From the NCBI GenBank assembly GCA_023260655.1, contig JALQUU010000020.1:1-43135 (forward strand): 43,135 nt of DNA, written 5' to 3'. Below, piece by piece: positions 27,408-36,241 of the stretch. The notes beneath the pieces were generated by a model. That model had not been told where the DNA came from. It saw only the letters and a program-made list of their open reading frames with translations, and did not search any database. The translations under genes were made by a program, and so were the position numbers. This stretch comes from Paracoccaceae bacterium. GTDB lineage: Bacteria; Pseudomonadota; Alphaproteobacteria; Rhodobacterales; Rhodobacteraceae. How positions within the stretch are numbered: position 1 is the first letter of the stretch; every line of letters begins with the position of its first letter.

Positions 27408-28916
27408 ATGACGTTTGTGAATTTTAAACAGCTTTCCCTGACCGCTCTTCTCCTCGGCTCCGCCCTCCCCGCCGCCGCCGACGTCACCGCCGCCGATGTC
27501 TGGGCAGACTGGAAAGACTACCTCTCAAGCTTCGGCTATTCCGTGTCTGGCACCGAAAACCAGTCCGGCTCCACGCTCACCGTGCGCGATCTGACCATGG
27601 GTATGACCCTTCCTGAAGCTGGCGATTTCAACATCACCATGTCGGAGATTACCTTCACCGAGAAAGGCGATGGTACCGTCGCCGTCACTCTGCCGCAAAC
27701 CATGCCGATGGCGCTTTCGATGAAAACCGAAGCGGGCGATCCCATGTCGATGACCGTCGATTACACCCATTCCGGCCTCAGCATGATCGTCTCCGGCTCC
27801 CCCGCCGACATGACCTATACCTACACCGCCGACACTCTCGGCCTCGCCCTCACCAAACTCGAAAGCGCGGGCCAACCTGTGCCTTACCGCGACGCCCATG
27901 TCGCCTTCTCCGGTCTCGCAGGCCAAGCCCGCCTGATCAACGAGAACGGTACGCGCCACTCGGCCCAAACCTTCGATGCGGCGAAAACCGATTGGAACGT
28001 CGATTTCGACGATCCCAAAACCCAGAAACCCGTCACCGCCAAAGGCATGTTCGAAGGCGCCACCTTCACTGCCACGGCCGCGATCCCCGAAGGCCTGAAC
28101 TGGCAGGATCCCTCCGCTACTATGCCCTCGGGCTTCGCCTTCGACACCACGATCTCCTACCAAGCTGGCTCGAATGCGATGGCCTTCACTGACGAGCAGG
28201 AACGCCCGGTCAAATTCGCCACCTCCTCGCAAGGCGGTGATCTGAAAATGCGGGTCGAAAGCAAAGCCCTCGCCTACTCGGGCTCGGCCAAGAACGCGAC
28301 CATCGACCTTGCAGGCGGCGACATCCCGCTCCCGATCTCGCTCACCATGGAACATTCGGGCTTCAACCTCATGGTGCCCATCGCGAAATCTGAGGAACCC
28401 GGCGATTTCGCCCTAGGCTTCGACCTCACGAATTTCGCGGTTCCCGAATTGCTCTGGGCCATGCTCGATCCCACAGGCCAACTCCCCCATGATCCCGCAA
28501 CGCTCGCGCTCGACGTCACAGGCAAAGCCAAGATCACCGCTGATTTCGCCAATCCCGAAGCCATGGCCTCCGAAGGGGCCCCCGGTGAATTGCACGCGCT
28601 CAGCGTCAACGCCCTCAAACTCCGCCTCGCCGGAGCCGACCTTTCAGGCACAGGCGCCTTCACCTTCGACAACGAGGATCTCGAAAGCTTCGACGGCATG
28701 CCCCGCCCCGAAGGCGCCCTCGACCTCCGCCTCGCCGGTGCCAACACGCTCCTCGACAAACTCGTCGCCATGGGCCTCGTGCCCGAAGATCAGGCCATGG
28801 GTGCACGGATGATGATGGGCCTTTTTGGCAAGATGGAAGGCGAAGACACCCTCACCTCGAAAATCGAAATCACCCCCGAAGGCGCGATCCTCGCCAACGG
28901 CCAGCGCCTGCGCTGA
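27408..28916 (+). CDS. DUF2125 family exported protein
   Basis: A 502-residue protein with a signal peptide (FKQLSLTALLLGSALPAAA-D) and no other membrane segment, so it is expected in the periplasm or outer membrane. The rest is predominantly predicted beta structure with repeated two-residue alternation and many Thr/Ser/Gly, matching DUF2125 proteins of alphaproteobacteria, whose function is unknown. The late phrase FDNEDLESFDGMPRPEGALDL looks like the family's conserved end. An AAAGG site lies seven bases before the ATG. It diverges from the SDR operon across 107 bases and ends at a strong terminator-like repeat. Confidence 0.83.
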   Translation: MTFVNFKQLSLTALLLGSALPAAADVTAADVWADWKDYLSSFGYSVSGTENQSGSTLTVRDLTMGMTLPEAGDFNITMSEITFTEKGDGTVAVTLPQTMPMALSMKTEAGDPMSMTVDYTHSGLSMIVSGSPADMTYTYTADTLGLALTKLESAGQPVPYRDAHVAFSGLAGQARLINENGTRHSAQTFDAAKTDWNVDFDDPKTQKPVTAKGMFEGATFTATAAIPEGLNWQDPSATMPSGFAFDTTISYQAGSNAMAFTDEQERPVKFATSSQGGDLKMRVESKALAYSGSAKNATIDLAGGDIPLPISLTMEHSGFNLMVPIAKSEEPGDFALGFDLTNFAVPELLWAMLDPTGQLPHDPATLALDVTGKAKITADFANPEAMASEGAPGELHALSVNALKLRLAGADLSGTGAFTFDNEDLESFDGMPRPEGALDLRLAGANTLLDKLVAMGLVPEDQAMGARMMMGLFGKMEGEDTLTSKIEITPEGAILANGQRLR

Positions 28917-28922
28917 TACCAT

Positions 28923-28982
28923 TTCGCTTTCGGAAATATCCCGGGGGTGAGGCCGAAGGCCGAGGGGGGCAGCGCCCCCCTC
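28923..28982 (-). repeat. Hairpin repeat, family 1, copy 3
   Basis: Read on the minus strand: a 9-bp stem GAGGGGGGC / GCCCCCCTC (loop GCT), a second small hairpin GGCC-TTC-GGCC, then CCCCCGGGATATTTCCG and AAAGCGAAA. It has the same order of parts as 7200-7247 and 9725-9772 with an insertion after the stem. On the + strand the stem (28962-28982) is followed by TTTT and can terminate the DUF2125 gene. Confidence 0.75.
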
Positions 28983-28986
28983 TTTT
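28962..28986 (+). terminator. Terminator-like stem after the DUF2125 gene
   Basis: A nine-pair GC stem with a three-base loop followed by TTTT lies 45 bases after the stop codon. It overlaps the stop of convergent rppH. It is part of hairpin repeat copy 3. Confidence 0.7.
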
Positions 28987-29470
28987 ACTTCAGAAACGCC
29001 GCGAATTCCGCCAGAACCGCCTCGTAAACCGCGCGTTTGAACGGCACGATCTGACCCGGCAGATCGGCTGGCGCGATCCAGCGCCACGCGCTGAACTCGG
29101 GATGCTCCTGATCGATCTTCACGTCAGCATCCGTCCCCTTGAAGCGCATCAGGAACCACTTCTGCTCCTGCCCACGATAGCGACCCTTCCAGATTTTCGG
29201 CACCAGGTCATGCGGCAGGTCATAGGCCACCCAGCCTTCCGTCTCCGCCACGATCTCCACCAGACCCCGCGAAACTCCCGTCTCTTCTTCCAACTCGCGC
29301 AGCGCCGCCGTGCGCGGGTCCTCGCCCTTGTCGATCCCGCCCTGCGGCATCTGCCACGCGGCCACCTCGCTATCGAGACGTTGTCCCACGAACACCTCGC
29401 CCGCATGGTTCATCAGCATCACGCCTACATTCTGGCGGTATGGCAGGCGCGCGATTTCTTCGGGGGTCAT
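28985..29470 (-). CDS. rppH: RNA pyrophosphohydrolase (Nudix)
   Basis: A 161-residue Nudix hydrolase that removes pyrophosphate from the 5' triphosphate end of mRNA and so starts its decay. The complete Nudix box runs from Gly44 to Val66 ([14 protein letters not shown] then RELEEETGV), with metal ligands in the Glu-rich part. The opening [13 protein letters not shown] and the WQMPQGG phrase are standard for RppH. Start 29470 places [12 protein letters not shown] at the N-terminus; the longer frame to 29545 has no family match. It is downstream of ctpA with an 88-base gap. Confidence 0.95.
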   Translation of the reverse strand: MTPEEIARLPYRQNVGVMLMNHAGEVFVGQRLDSEVAAWQMPQGGIDKGEDPRTAALRELEEETGVSRGLVEIVAETEGWVAYDLPHDLVPKIWKGRYRGQEQKWFLMRFKGTDADVKIDQEHPEFSAWRWIAPADLPGQIVPFKRAVYEAVLAEFAAFLK

Positions 29471-29558
29471 GGCAAAGGCTCCTCTGGCTTCGCTTCCGGA
29501 TACGAAAAGGGCCGCGCCGGTGCAATCCCGCGCGGCCCTCGCCAATCTCCTAGAAGGA

Positions 29559-30887
29559 TCACTCCTTCGGCTTCAGCGCCGCCATGCCCTTGAGGATGTC
29601 GATCGCGTAAGCCAGCTGGTAATCCTCGTCGCGCAGCTTCGCGGCCTCTTCGGCGCGGGCGCGATCTTCCTCGATCTGGCGGATCTCGTCTTCCGTCAGG
29701 CTGTCGTTCTTCAGCGTGCCGCGCAGATCGGCTTCCGAGCGCCCTTTCGGCTGCTCCTCCGTCGTGGCCTCGGTGGCAGCGCGCTGCGGCTGCTGCACGA
29801 GGATATCCGGCGTCACCCCGAGGTTCTGGATCGAGCGGCCGGACGGCGTGTAATAGCGCGCCGTGGTCAGGCGCATCGCGCCATCGCCCTTCAGCGGCAT
29901 CACCGTCTGCACCGAGCCTTTGCCGAAGCTCTTCGTGCCGATCACGATCGCGCGGCGATGGTCCTGCAACGCCCCCGCCACGATTTCCGAAGCCGAGGCC
30001 GAACCGCCATTGATGAGCACCACAATCGGCTTGCCGCCCGAAAGGTCGCCTGCCGTCGCGTTGAAGCGCTCGCCTTCGCTAGCGTTCCGTCCGCGCGTCG
30101 AAACGATCTCGCCGCTTTCGAGGAAGGCGTCAGACACCTTGATCGCCTGCGTCAGCAAACCACCGGGGTTGTTGCGCAGATCGAGGATGATCCCGTTCAC
30201 GTTATCCATCCCGCCTGCTTCCTCGGTGGACTTCTTCAAGCCCGCTTCGAGGTTCGGATAGGTCTGGTCGCTGAAGGTCGTGATCCGCAGCACCACCGAT
30301 TTTCCTTCGGTCCGCGCCCGCACGGCGGTCAGCTTGATGGTGTCGCGCACGATGGAAACGTCGAAAGGCTCCGGCGTGCCTTCCCGCGCAATGGTGATCA
30401 CGATCTCGCTGCCTACAGGCCCGCGCATCATGTCCACGGCCTGATCGAGCGTCAGGCCCAACAGCGATTCGCCGTCCACATGGGTAATGAAGTCGCCCGC
30501 CAGAATGCCCGCCTCGTCCGCTGGCGTGCCATCCATCGGCGAAACCACCTTCACGAAACCGTCTTCCTGCGTCACCTCGATGCCAAGGCCACCGAATTCA
30601 CCGCGTGTCTGGCTCCGCATATCCGCTGCCGCATCGGGCGGCATATAGCTCGAATGCGGATCGAGCGAGCTCAACATGCCGTTGATCGCAGCTTCGATCA
30701 GCTTCTTCTCGTCCACCTCTTCCACATATTGCGCGCGAATGCGGTCGAAGATGTCACCGAAGAGATCAAGACGCTCATAAACCGAGACCTTCTGGGTCTC
30801 TTCCGCCAAGAGAGGCCCCGCAACCTGCGTGGTCGCAATCACCCCGGCAATCGTGCCGCTGGCGGCGGCCATGAGGAATTTCTTCAT
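29559..30887 (-). CDS. ctpA: S41 C-terminal processing protease
   Basis: A 442-residue periplasmic serine protease with signal peptide (first 28 residues). A PDZ domain spans about 95-175 (FGGLGIEV ... [12 protein letters not shown]) and the S41 catalytic domain about 185-370. The Ser-Lys dyad is Ser298 (GGSASASE) and Lys323 ([11 protein letters not shown]), with Gln327 completing the site by analogy with B. subtilis CtpB. A charged helical tail (about 380-430) follows. It cleaves C-terminal tails of periplasmic proteins and helps control peptidoglycan hydrolases. Only three bases separate it from the EnvC-like gene, which fits that role. Confidence 0.94.
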   Translation of the reverse strand: MKKFLMAAASGTIAGVIATTQVAGPLLAEETQKVSVYERLDLFGDIFDRIRAQYVEEVDEKKLIEAAINGMLSSLDPHSSYMPPDAAADMRSQTRGEFGGLGIEVTQEDGFVKVVSPMDGTPADEAGILAGDFITHVDGESLLGLTLDQAVDMMRGPVGSEIVITIAREGTPEPFDVSIVRDTIKLTAVRARTEGKSVVLRITTFSDQTYPNLEAGLKKSTEEAGGMDNVNGIILDLRNNPGGLLTQAIKVSDAFLESGEIVSTRGRNASEGERFNATAGDLSGGKPIVVLINGGSASASEIVAGALQDHRRAIVIGTKSFGKGSVQTVMPLKGDGAMRLTTARYYTPSGRSIQNLGVTPDILVQQPQRAATEATTEEQPKGRSEADLRGTLKNDSLTEDEIRQIEEDRARAEEAAKLRDEDYQLAYAIDILKGMAALKPKE

Positions 30888-30890
30888 CCG

Positions 30891-32036
30891 TTATCCATCC
30901 TTCAATTCGCGGAACCATGGCGCCGGATCTTCCGGCACGTTGTCTACTCGCAATTCCATATAGAGCGTTTCCGGCCGCCCGCTTCCAGTGCCTTCCGCAT
31001 TTTGCGGCACAACACTGCCCTCGGCTGTCTCCGCTCCGCCCATCAAACCAAGAGGGCTTCCCTCCGGCAAGACGTCTCCGGTCTCACCATAAACCACGTC
31101 GAGCCCCACAAGCACGAGAAGAATGCCCGGCCCCGGCTCCAGAATGATCACGTTTCCGTAGTCGAGAAGCGGCCCGCGATAGCGGATCGTTCCCGCCGCC
31201 GGGCTCGTCACCAAGGCACGCGGGCGCGCTGCCAAGAGGATACCAGGGCGCTTTACCCCCGCCGCATCCGCCTCGCCCGCGCGTCGCAAAAGCGTGCCCG
31301 CCACTGGCAAGGGCAGTTTCCCGCGCTGGCTTCTCACATCGGGCAGGATCACTTCAGCCTCGTCGACAGCCATCTCGCTCAAACCGCTGGCAAAGCCTTC
31401 GAGCGTTTCGGTGGAGGCAATCAGGATCGCGGTACGCACAGGGTCTTCGGTGAATTTCTTCGGCAAAGGCACGCGATTGGCCACCGCTTGGCTCAGTTCC
31501 GACCGCGCTTCCTGCACGCCCTGCAAACCCTTCCCCAAGGTCTCTGCCGCGCTTTCCTGCAAGGTGCGTAGCGTGTGCACTTCCTCAATTTTTGCCCGCA
31601 ACTCCTGCGCCCGCACGTTCATCGCAGGGGCCACATCGCTCAGGATCATCCCCGCCCGCGCCGTTCCCATCGGCCCGGCGGGGTGCAACAAGGTCGTCGG
31701 CGCTGGCGCACGGCTCATGGATTGCAGCGCGCCCAGAAGCTCCGCCACCTCGCCTTCCCGCGCCTGCAACTCCCGCGTTAAACGCGCCTCGCGCAATGCC
31801 GCTCGCCGCATCCCGTCGCGCAAAGCTTCCAAACCGTTTTCGAAGGCCTGCACTGTCTGCGTCAGCGCCGCGACACGATCCCGCGCACTATCCGCCGCAT
31901 CAAGCGCGCGTGCGGCTTTCTCGATGTCCTGCGAGGCAAGGCGCGCCGCTTCCGCTGCCACAATATCATCCAAGCCCTGAGCAACCGCAGGCGGCGCAAC
32001 CAGCATCAGGCAAAGAAGCGCGGCGCGGAGCGTCAT
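30891..32036 (-). CDS. EnvC-like murein hydrolase activator with degenerate LytM domain
   Basis: A 381-residue periplasmic protein: signal peptide (about 1-20), long coiled coil (about 25-190), linker, and a LytM/M23 domain (about 242-375). In active M23 enzymes zinc is held by H-x3-D and H-x-H; here the matching segments are VKRPGILLAA and LEPGPGILLVLVGL, without any His. It is thus expected to be catalytically dead and to act as an amidase activator like E. coli EnvC. The start at 32036 overlaps the gpmI stop (ATGA). It lies between gpmI and ctpA, a conserved order. A slightly longer start at 32048 is less likely. Confidence 0.88.
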   Translation of the reverse strand: MTLRAALLCLMLVAPPAVAQGLDDIVAAEAARLASQDIEKAARALDAADSARDRVAALTQTVQAFENGLEALRDGMRRAALREARLTRELQAREGEVAELLGALQSMSRAPAPTTLLHPAGPMGTARAGMILSDVAPAMNVRAQELRAKIEEVHTLRTLQESAAETLGKGLQGVQEARSELSQAVANRVPLPKKFTEDPVRTAILIASTETLEGFASGLSEMAVDEAEVILPDVRSQRGKLPLPVAGTLLRRAGEADAAGVKRPGILLAARPRALVTSPAAGTIRYRGPLLDYGNVIILEPGPGILLVLVGLDVVYGETGDVLPEGSPLGLMGGAETAEGSVVPQNAEGTGSGRPETLYMELRVDNVPEDPAPWFRELKDG

Positions 32037-33556
32037 GCGATCAGGCATTCCCCTGTCATTTCTTGCGGCTTTTCGAGGCCCATCAGATGCAGGATCGTCG
32101 GCGCAAGATCGGCCAAACGCCCGCCATCGCGCAAACGCGCGCCCCCCGGCCCGCCGATCAGCGCCACCGGCACAGGGTTTAGCGTATGCGCCGTATGCGG
32201 CCCGCCATTCACGGGATCGAGCATCAATTCGCAGTTCCCGTGATCCGCTGTCATGATCATCGCCCCGCCCACAGCCTTCAACGCGGGCACCACTTTTGCC
32301 AAGCCGCGATCCACCGCCTCGCAGGCCAGCATCGCCGCTTTCAAATCACCCGTATGCCCCACCATATCGGGGTTCGCGTAATTCACCACGATCAAGTCAT
32401 ACTGCTTCTCGATCGCGCCCACCAAAGCCCCCGTCACCTCGTCGGCTGACATTTCGGGCTGCAAATCATAGGTCGCCAACTTGGGCGAGGGAGCCATGTA
32501 ACGGTCTTCACCCTCTTCCGGCGTTTCCTTGCCGCCGTTGAGGAAGAAAGTCACATGCGGGTATTTCTCGGTTTCGGCCACACGGAACTGGGTTTTGCCG
32601 TGCTTTGCCACCCAAGCGCCCAGCGTGTTGCGGATGTCGCGCGGCGGGAACACCGTTTCCAGCCACGCGTTATGCGCTTCCGAATATTCCACCATGCCCA
32701 AGGTCGCCGCCCATTTCGGGCGCGGACCAACCTCGTAGGCCGCGAATTCCGGCTCCAGAAGCGCCTTCAGCACTTCCCGCGCACGGTCCGCACGGAAGTT
32801 GAGGCAGAAAAGCCCGTCCCCGTCCTTTACGCCCTTAAAAGCGCCCAAAGCCGTTGCCGTAATGAACTCGTCGCTCTCCGATCTCTCGTACGCCGCCGTA
32901 ATCGCCGCATGCGCCGTGGAGGAGTGGTTGCCTTCCCCGCGCAGGATCACGGCAACCGCTTCGGCCACCCGCTCCCAACGGTTATCGCGGTCCATCACGA
33001 AGTAGCGCCCCGTCAGGGTCGCCATCGTCACACCCTCGGACGGCAGTGCCGCGCTCAACTCCTCAAGATACCCGTAAGCCGATTTCGGTGCCACATCGCG
33101 CCCGTCGGTGATCAGGTGCAACGCCACTGGCACACCCGCCGTCACAATCGCCCGCACCGCCGCAATCATATGCGAAAGATGCCCGTGCACCCCGCCGTCA
33201 GACATCACGCCCATCACATGCGCCGTGCCGCCCGAGGCCTTCAGCTTGCCAATGAACCCCGTCAGCGCGTCATTGTGGAAGAACGACCCGTCCTCGATGG
33301 AAAGATCGATCTGCCCCAGATCCATCGCCACCACACGGCCCGCCCCGATATTCGTATGCCCAACCTCCGAATTGCCCATCTGCCCCGTCGGCAGGCCCAC
33401 ATCCGGGCCATGCGTGGTCAGAAGCGAACGCGGGCAGCTTTCCATGATGCTGTCGAAGGTCGGCGTATGGGCCAGAGCCGGCGCATTCGCCGCCCGCTCC
33501 TCGCGGTGTCCCCAACCATCAAGAATACACAGAACAACAGGTTTGGGGGCAGTCAT
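32033..33556 (-). CDS. gpmI: 2,3-bisphosphoglycerate-independent phosphoglycerate mutase
   Basis: A 507-residue manganese-dependent enzyme interconverting 3- and 2-phosphoglycerate in glycolysis and gluconeogenesis. The N-terminal strand VVLCILDGWG carries a metal-binding Asp and GQMGNSEVGH has the nucleophile Ser63. The C-terminal metal sites are seen in NYANPDMVGHTGD and MTADHGNCE. Length is normal. It is followed by envC with a four-base overlap and preceded by rlmH and rsfS, a common alphaproteobacterial arrangement. Confidence 0.97.
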   Translation of the reverse strand: MTAPKPVVLCILDGWGHREERAANAPALAHTPTFDSIMESCPRSLLTTHGPDVGLPTGQMGNSEVGHTNIGAGRVVAMDLGQIDLSIEDGSFFHNDALTGFIGKLKASGGTAHVMGVMSDGGVHGHLSHMIAAVRAIVTAGVPVALHLITDGRDVAPKSAYGYLEELSAALPSEGVTMATLTGRYFVMDRDNRWERVAEAVAVILRGEGNHSSTAHAAITAAYERSESDEFITATALGAFKGVKDGDGLFCLNFRADRAREVLKALLEPEFAAYEVGPRPKWAATLGMVEYSEAHNAWLETVFPPRDIRNTLGAWVAKHGKTQFRVAETEKYPHVTFFLNGGKETPEEGEDRYMAPSPKLATYDLQPEMSADEVTGALVGAIEKQYDLIVVNYANPDMVGHTGDLKAAMLACEAVDRGLAKVVPALKAVGGAMIMTADHGNCELMLDPVNGGPHTAHTLNPVPVALIGGPGGARLRDGGRLADLAPTILHLMGLEKPQEMTGECLIA

Positions 33557-33618
33557 GGCAAAGTCTCCGGCACGGTTTGCGCCCTTCTAAGCGGTATCGC
33601 GCTAAGAAGGAACCACCC

Positions 33619-34089
33619 TCAGGCGCGGTGATACGGCGCGCCTGCAAGGATCGACGCCGCGCGATAGATCTGCTCGGTCAGCATCACCCGCACCATCATA
33701 TGCGGCCAGACCATCTTCCCGAAAGAAATCGAGAAATCCGCCTCGGCCCGCAGGCCCGGATCGATCCCGTCCGCCCCACCAATGACAAACGCCAAGTCCT
33801 GCCGCCCATTATCGCGCCAGCCCGCCAGCTTGTCGGAGAACTCCGGCGACGTCAGCAGCGCTCCGCGCTCATCGAGCGTCACCACCACCGCCCCGCTCGG
33901 AATGGCACGACGCAAGAGGTCGGCCTCCGCCGCCATGCCGCCCTTTTTCGTTTCGACCTCGTGAATCGAAACCGGGCCGAGGCCCAAGGCCCGGCCCGTC
34001 CGGTCGGCACGTGTGATGTAATCGTCGATCAGGCTGGCTTCCGGTGTGCGGGCGTTCAACCGCCCGACCACGCATAAATGCAGCCGCAT
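33619..34089 (-). CDS. rlmH: 23S rRNA (pseudouridine-N3) methyltransferase RlmH
   Basis: A 156-residue SPOUT-class enzyme that methylates pseudouridine 1915 (E. coli numbering) in helix 69 of 23S rRNA on assembled ribosomes. The deep-knot region with FVIGGADGID and the C-terminal LTEQIYRAASILAGAPYHR (binding of SAM and tail into the partner active site) are characteristic. Its ATG overlaps the stop of rsfS by one base (TGATG), so both are probably co-translated. The extended frame to 34140 is rejected because it lies inside rsfS. Confidence 0.96.
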   Translation of the reverse strand: MRLHLCVVGRLNARTPEASLIDDYITRADRTGRALGLGPVSIHEVETKKGGMAAEADLLRRAIPSGAVVVTLDERGALLTSPEFSDKLAGWRDNGRQDLAFVIGGADGIDPGLRAEADFSISFGKMVWPHMMVRVMLTEQIYRAASILAGAPYHRA

Positions 34090-34472
34090 CAGGCTTTCGC
34101 CGGATCCGCGCTTGCCGCGTCGGCCGCAGACGGCATCCACATCTTTTCAAGCTGGTAGAACTCGCGGACTTCCGGGCGGAACACATGCACCACCACATCC
34201 CCGGTGTCGATCAACACCCAGTCGCCGGTTTCCTTGCCTTCGATGCGGCTCAAGCGGCCATAGGCCTGCTTCAGGCGGTCCATCAGCTTTTCCGCGATCG
34301 CACCCACTTGGCGCGAGGAGCGGCCCGAGCAGATCACCATGTAATCGCCGATAGAGGATTTGCCGTGCAGATCGATCTGCACGATGTCCTCAGCCTTGTC
34401 GTCTTCGAGGGAGTTCAGGACAGCGACCAGGAGCTCTTCGCTCGAAATGTCCTTTTCAGTGGGAGAGGTCAT
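34089..34472 (-). CDS. rsfS: Ribosomal silencing factor RsfS
   Basis: A 127-residue protein of the Iojap/RsfS family that binds ribosomal protein uL14 on the 50S subunit and blocks subunit joining when nutrients fall. The core IVQIDLHGKSSIGDYMVI, SGRSSRQVGAIA and DWVLIDTGDVVVHVF motifs are complete; the C-terminal tail is Ala-rich. The start is not certain: ATG at 34472 gives the usual length, while a GTG three codons upstream (34481) has a GGGAG four bases before it. It heads rsfS-rlmH and possibly continues to gpmI. Confidence 0.94.
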   Translation of the reverse strand: MTSPTEKDISSEELLVAVLNSLEDDKAEDIVQIDLHGKSSIGDYMVICSGRSSRQVGAIAEKLMDRLKQAYGRLSRIEGKETGDWVLIDTGDVVVHVFRPEVREFYQLEKMWMPSAADAASADPAKA

Positions 34473-34658
34473 CGTGTGCACGAGGCTCCCGGTGTTTGCG
34501 GCAGTACCGGCCGCGGCAGTTTGCAGAGACAGGACATCGTCCTCCAGGGGTTGCGCGCCGTTTCTCCCCGGCGCCGGGTCTGGCTGCAACGTAGCAGCAC
34601 AGGCGAAACTTTTCAATGAAGCCCGCCTCTGCGCCAGCGCACAGCCATCGTCAAGGGC
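34473..34658. other. Region between the MscS gene and rsfS
   Basis: The 186 bases should contain the rsfS promoter (read on the minus strand) and the end of mscS transcription. I see no strong terminator hairpin and no consensus promoter. The rsfS frame remains open to 34616 but the extra residues have no family match. Confidence 0.45.
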
Positions 34659-35978
34659 TCATTCGGTCTGAATAGCCAGCTTTTCGTTCAAAACACGCAC
34701 TTCGCGCTGCGGGAACGGGATCGAAATGCCGTTTTCCTTGAACGCATCCCAAAGCGAGAGATAGACATTCCCCTTCACATTGGTCAGCCCCTCCACCGGG
34801 TCCCTGATCCAGAAGCGCAGAATGTAATCCACGCTCGAATCCCCGAAACCCGTGATGTGGCACACCGCCGGATGCGAGCGCAGCACGCGATCCACCTTAT
34901 AGGCCGCCTCCACCGCCACCTTCCGCACCAGATGCGGATCATCCGTGTAGGCGCAGCCGAAAAACAGGTCGACCCGCACAAACTCGTTCGAATGCGACCA
35001 GTTCACCACCTGCCCGGTGATCAGGTCTTCGTTCGGAATGAGGTATTCCTTGCCATCCCGCGTCACCACCGAAACATACCGCGCGCCCAGCGCTTCGATC
35101 CACCCGAAGGTCTCGCCCAAGGAAATCACGTCACCGGGCTTGATCGACTTGTCGAGAAGGATGATCACCCCCGAAACAAGATTCGAAACCACCTTCTGCA
35201 GGCCAAAACCAAGGCCCACGCCGATCGCGCCCGAAAGCACCGCCAGCCCCGTCAGATCAAAGCCAACCGCCTTCAACCCGATGAAGAAGGCCGCGCCATA
35301 AAGCACCACCTGCATCACCTTCACGGAAAGCTCGCGCATCGTCGGGCTGATATCTTCGTTCTTGCGGATCCGCGCTGCAGAAGATGTCGAGACGATCCGC
35401 GCCATCGTCAGCAGCAATCCCGTAACGATCAAAGCCTTCAGGATTGCCAGAAGCGACAGCCGGAATTCCCCGAACTCGATTGCCAGCCCATCGAGGAAAG
35501 CCACAGTCTCATCGAGAAATCCGAGGTAATAAAGCGTCGCCCAAGCCGAGAGCCCCCAGATCACTACCTGCCGCAGGAAACGGTTCCGCACGAGTTGCGC
35601 CGCCAAGCGGATGCCAAGCCAAGCCGTGGCAATCGTCGCGGCCAGCACGATCAGATACCGCCGCGACGGGAACTGGTAGAGCGCCGCGAACACCGCCACC
35701 GCGATCCAAAGCAGCGCCACCATCCAGATCAGCGACAACCGTCGACGCACAACGACCAGCGTGCGCAGCTGCCATTTCGGCCGCCCCTCCAACTCGCGCA
35801 TCCAGCCGTCCATCCGCCGCGCGCTTCGCTTCCCAAGAAGCCACGCGAAGGCCATCACCAGGACGATCACCCCGATCTGCGTGAGGCGTGAAGGGTAGGT
35901 CAGTGTTGTCAGGAATTGGCTCAGGGCCGCCCAAAGGGTCGTGAAGCTCTGGATCCACGATTGGAATTCTGCATCCAT
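34659..35978 (-). CDS. MscS-family mechanosensitive ion channel
   Basis: A 439-residue inner-membrane protein. About six hydrophobic segments are visible; the last is the pore helix region GAIGVGLGFGLQKVVSNLVSGVII, the core MscS signature with spaced Gly and Ala. The cytoplasmic beta domain follows (LDKSIKPGDVISLGETFGWIEALG ... IPNEDLI). Such channels release solutes on hypo-osmotic shock. The extra N-terminal helices distinguish it from the three-helix E. coli MscS. A GGAGG site lies close upstream of the ATG, and the palindrome TTTGATCAAA is at 35993-36002. It is a single gene diverging from leuC. Confidence 0.92.
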   Translation of the reverse strand: MDAEFQSWIQSFTTLWAALSQFLTTLTYPSRLTQIGVIVLVMAFAWLLGKRSARRMDGWMRELEGRPKWQLRTLVVVRRRLSLIWMVALLWIAVAVFAALYQFPSRRYLIVLAATIATAWLGIRLAAQLVRNRFLRQVVIWGLSAWATLYYLGFLDETVAFLDGLAIEFGEFRLSLLAILKALIVTGLLLTMARIVSTSSAARIRKNEDISPTMRELSVKVMQVVLYGAAFFIGLKAVGFDLTGLAVLSGAIGVGLGFGLQKVVSNLVSGVIILLDKSIKPGDVISLGETFGWIEALGARYVSVVTRDGKEYLIPNEDLITGQVVNWSHSNEFVRVDLFFGCAYTDDPHLVRKVAVEAAYKVDRVLRSHPAVCHITGFGDSSVDYILRFWIRDPVEGLTNVKGNVYLSLWDAFKENGISIPFPQREVRVLNEKLAIQTE

Positions 35979-36241
35979 TCTGCGCCTCCAATTTTGATCA
36001 AATTAGCCGCTCAAGCGTTTTCTGGCAACCTACCCGCCCTACGGGCAACGCCACACTTGCGAGACTCGGTCCGCCCGTATATTTCCGCGACATGCATATG
36101 GTTTTCGACATCTCGGACCGGTCGCGCCTGCCCTGGCGGTTTTTTGGCGCTACTCACACGATTCTAGCCCGCCTGTGACCCCACAGCGCGCGCTTTAGCG
36201 CATCCATCTGCCATTCCATTCACAACCACCGGAGAGGACCC
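35979..36241. promoter_or_regulatory. Divergent promoter region of mscS and leuC
   Basis: The 263 bases lie between divergent genes. TTTGATCAAA at 35993-36002 is a perfect 10-bp palindrome near the mscS ribosome site. About 40 bases before leuC there is a short GCGC-TTTA-GCGC hairpin. No leucine-rich leader peptide or T-run attenuator is visible before leuC, so regulation by classical leu attenuation is not supported. Confidence 0.5.

Noticed and set aside
29310-31571. 753-codon open frame on the plus strand
   Set aside because: It runs antisense through rppH, ctpA and the envC-like gene, is rich in Arg and His, and shows no domain or signal; shadow of the third-codon GC bias.
35979-36241. 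leu operon attenuator leader peptide
   Set aside because: No short frame with consecutive Leu codons and no alternative hairpins ending in a T run were seen before leuC.
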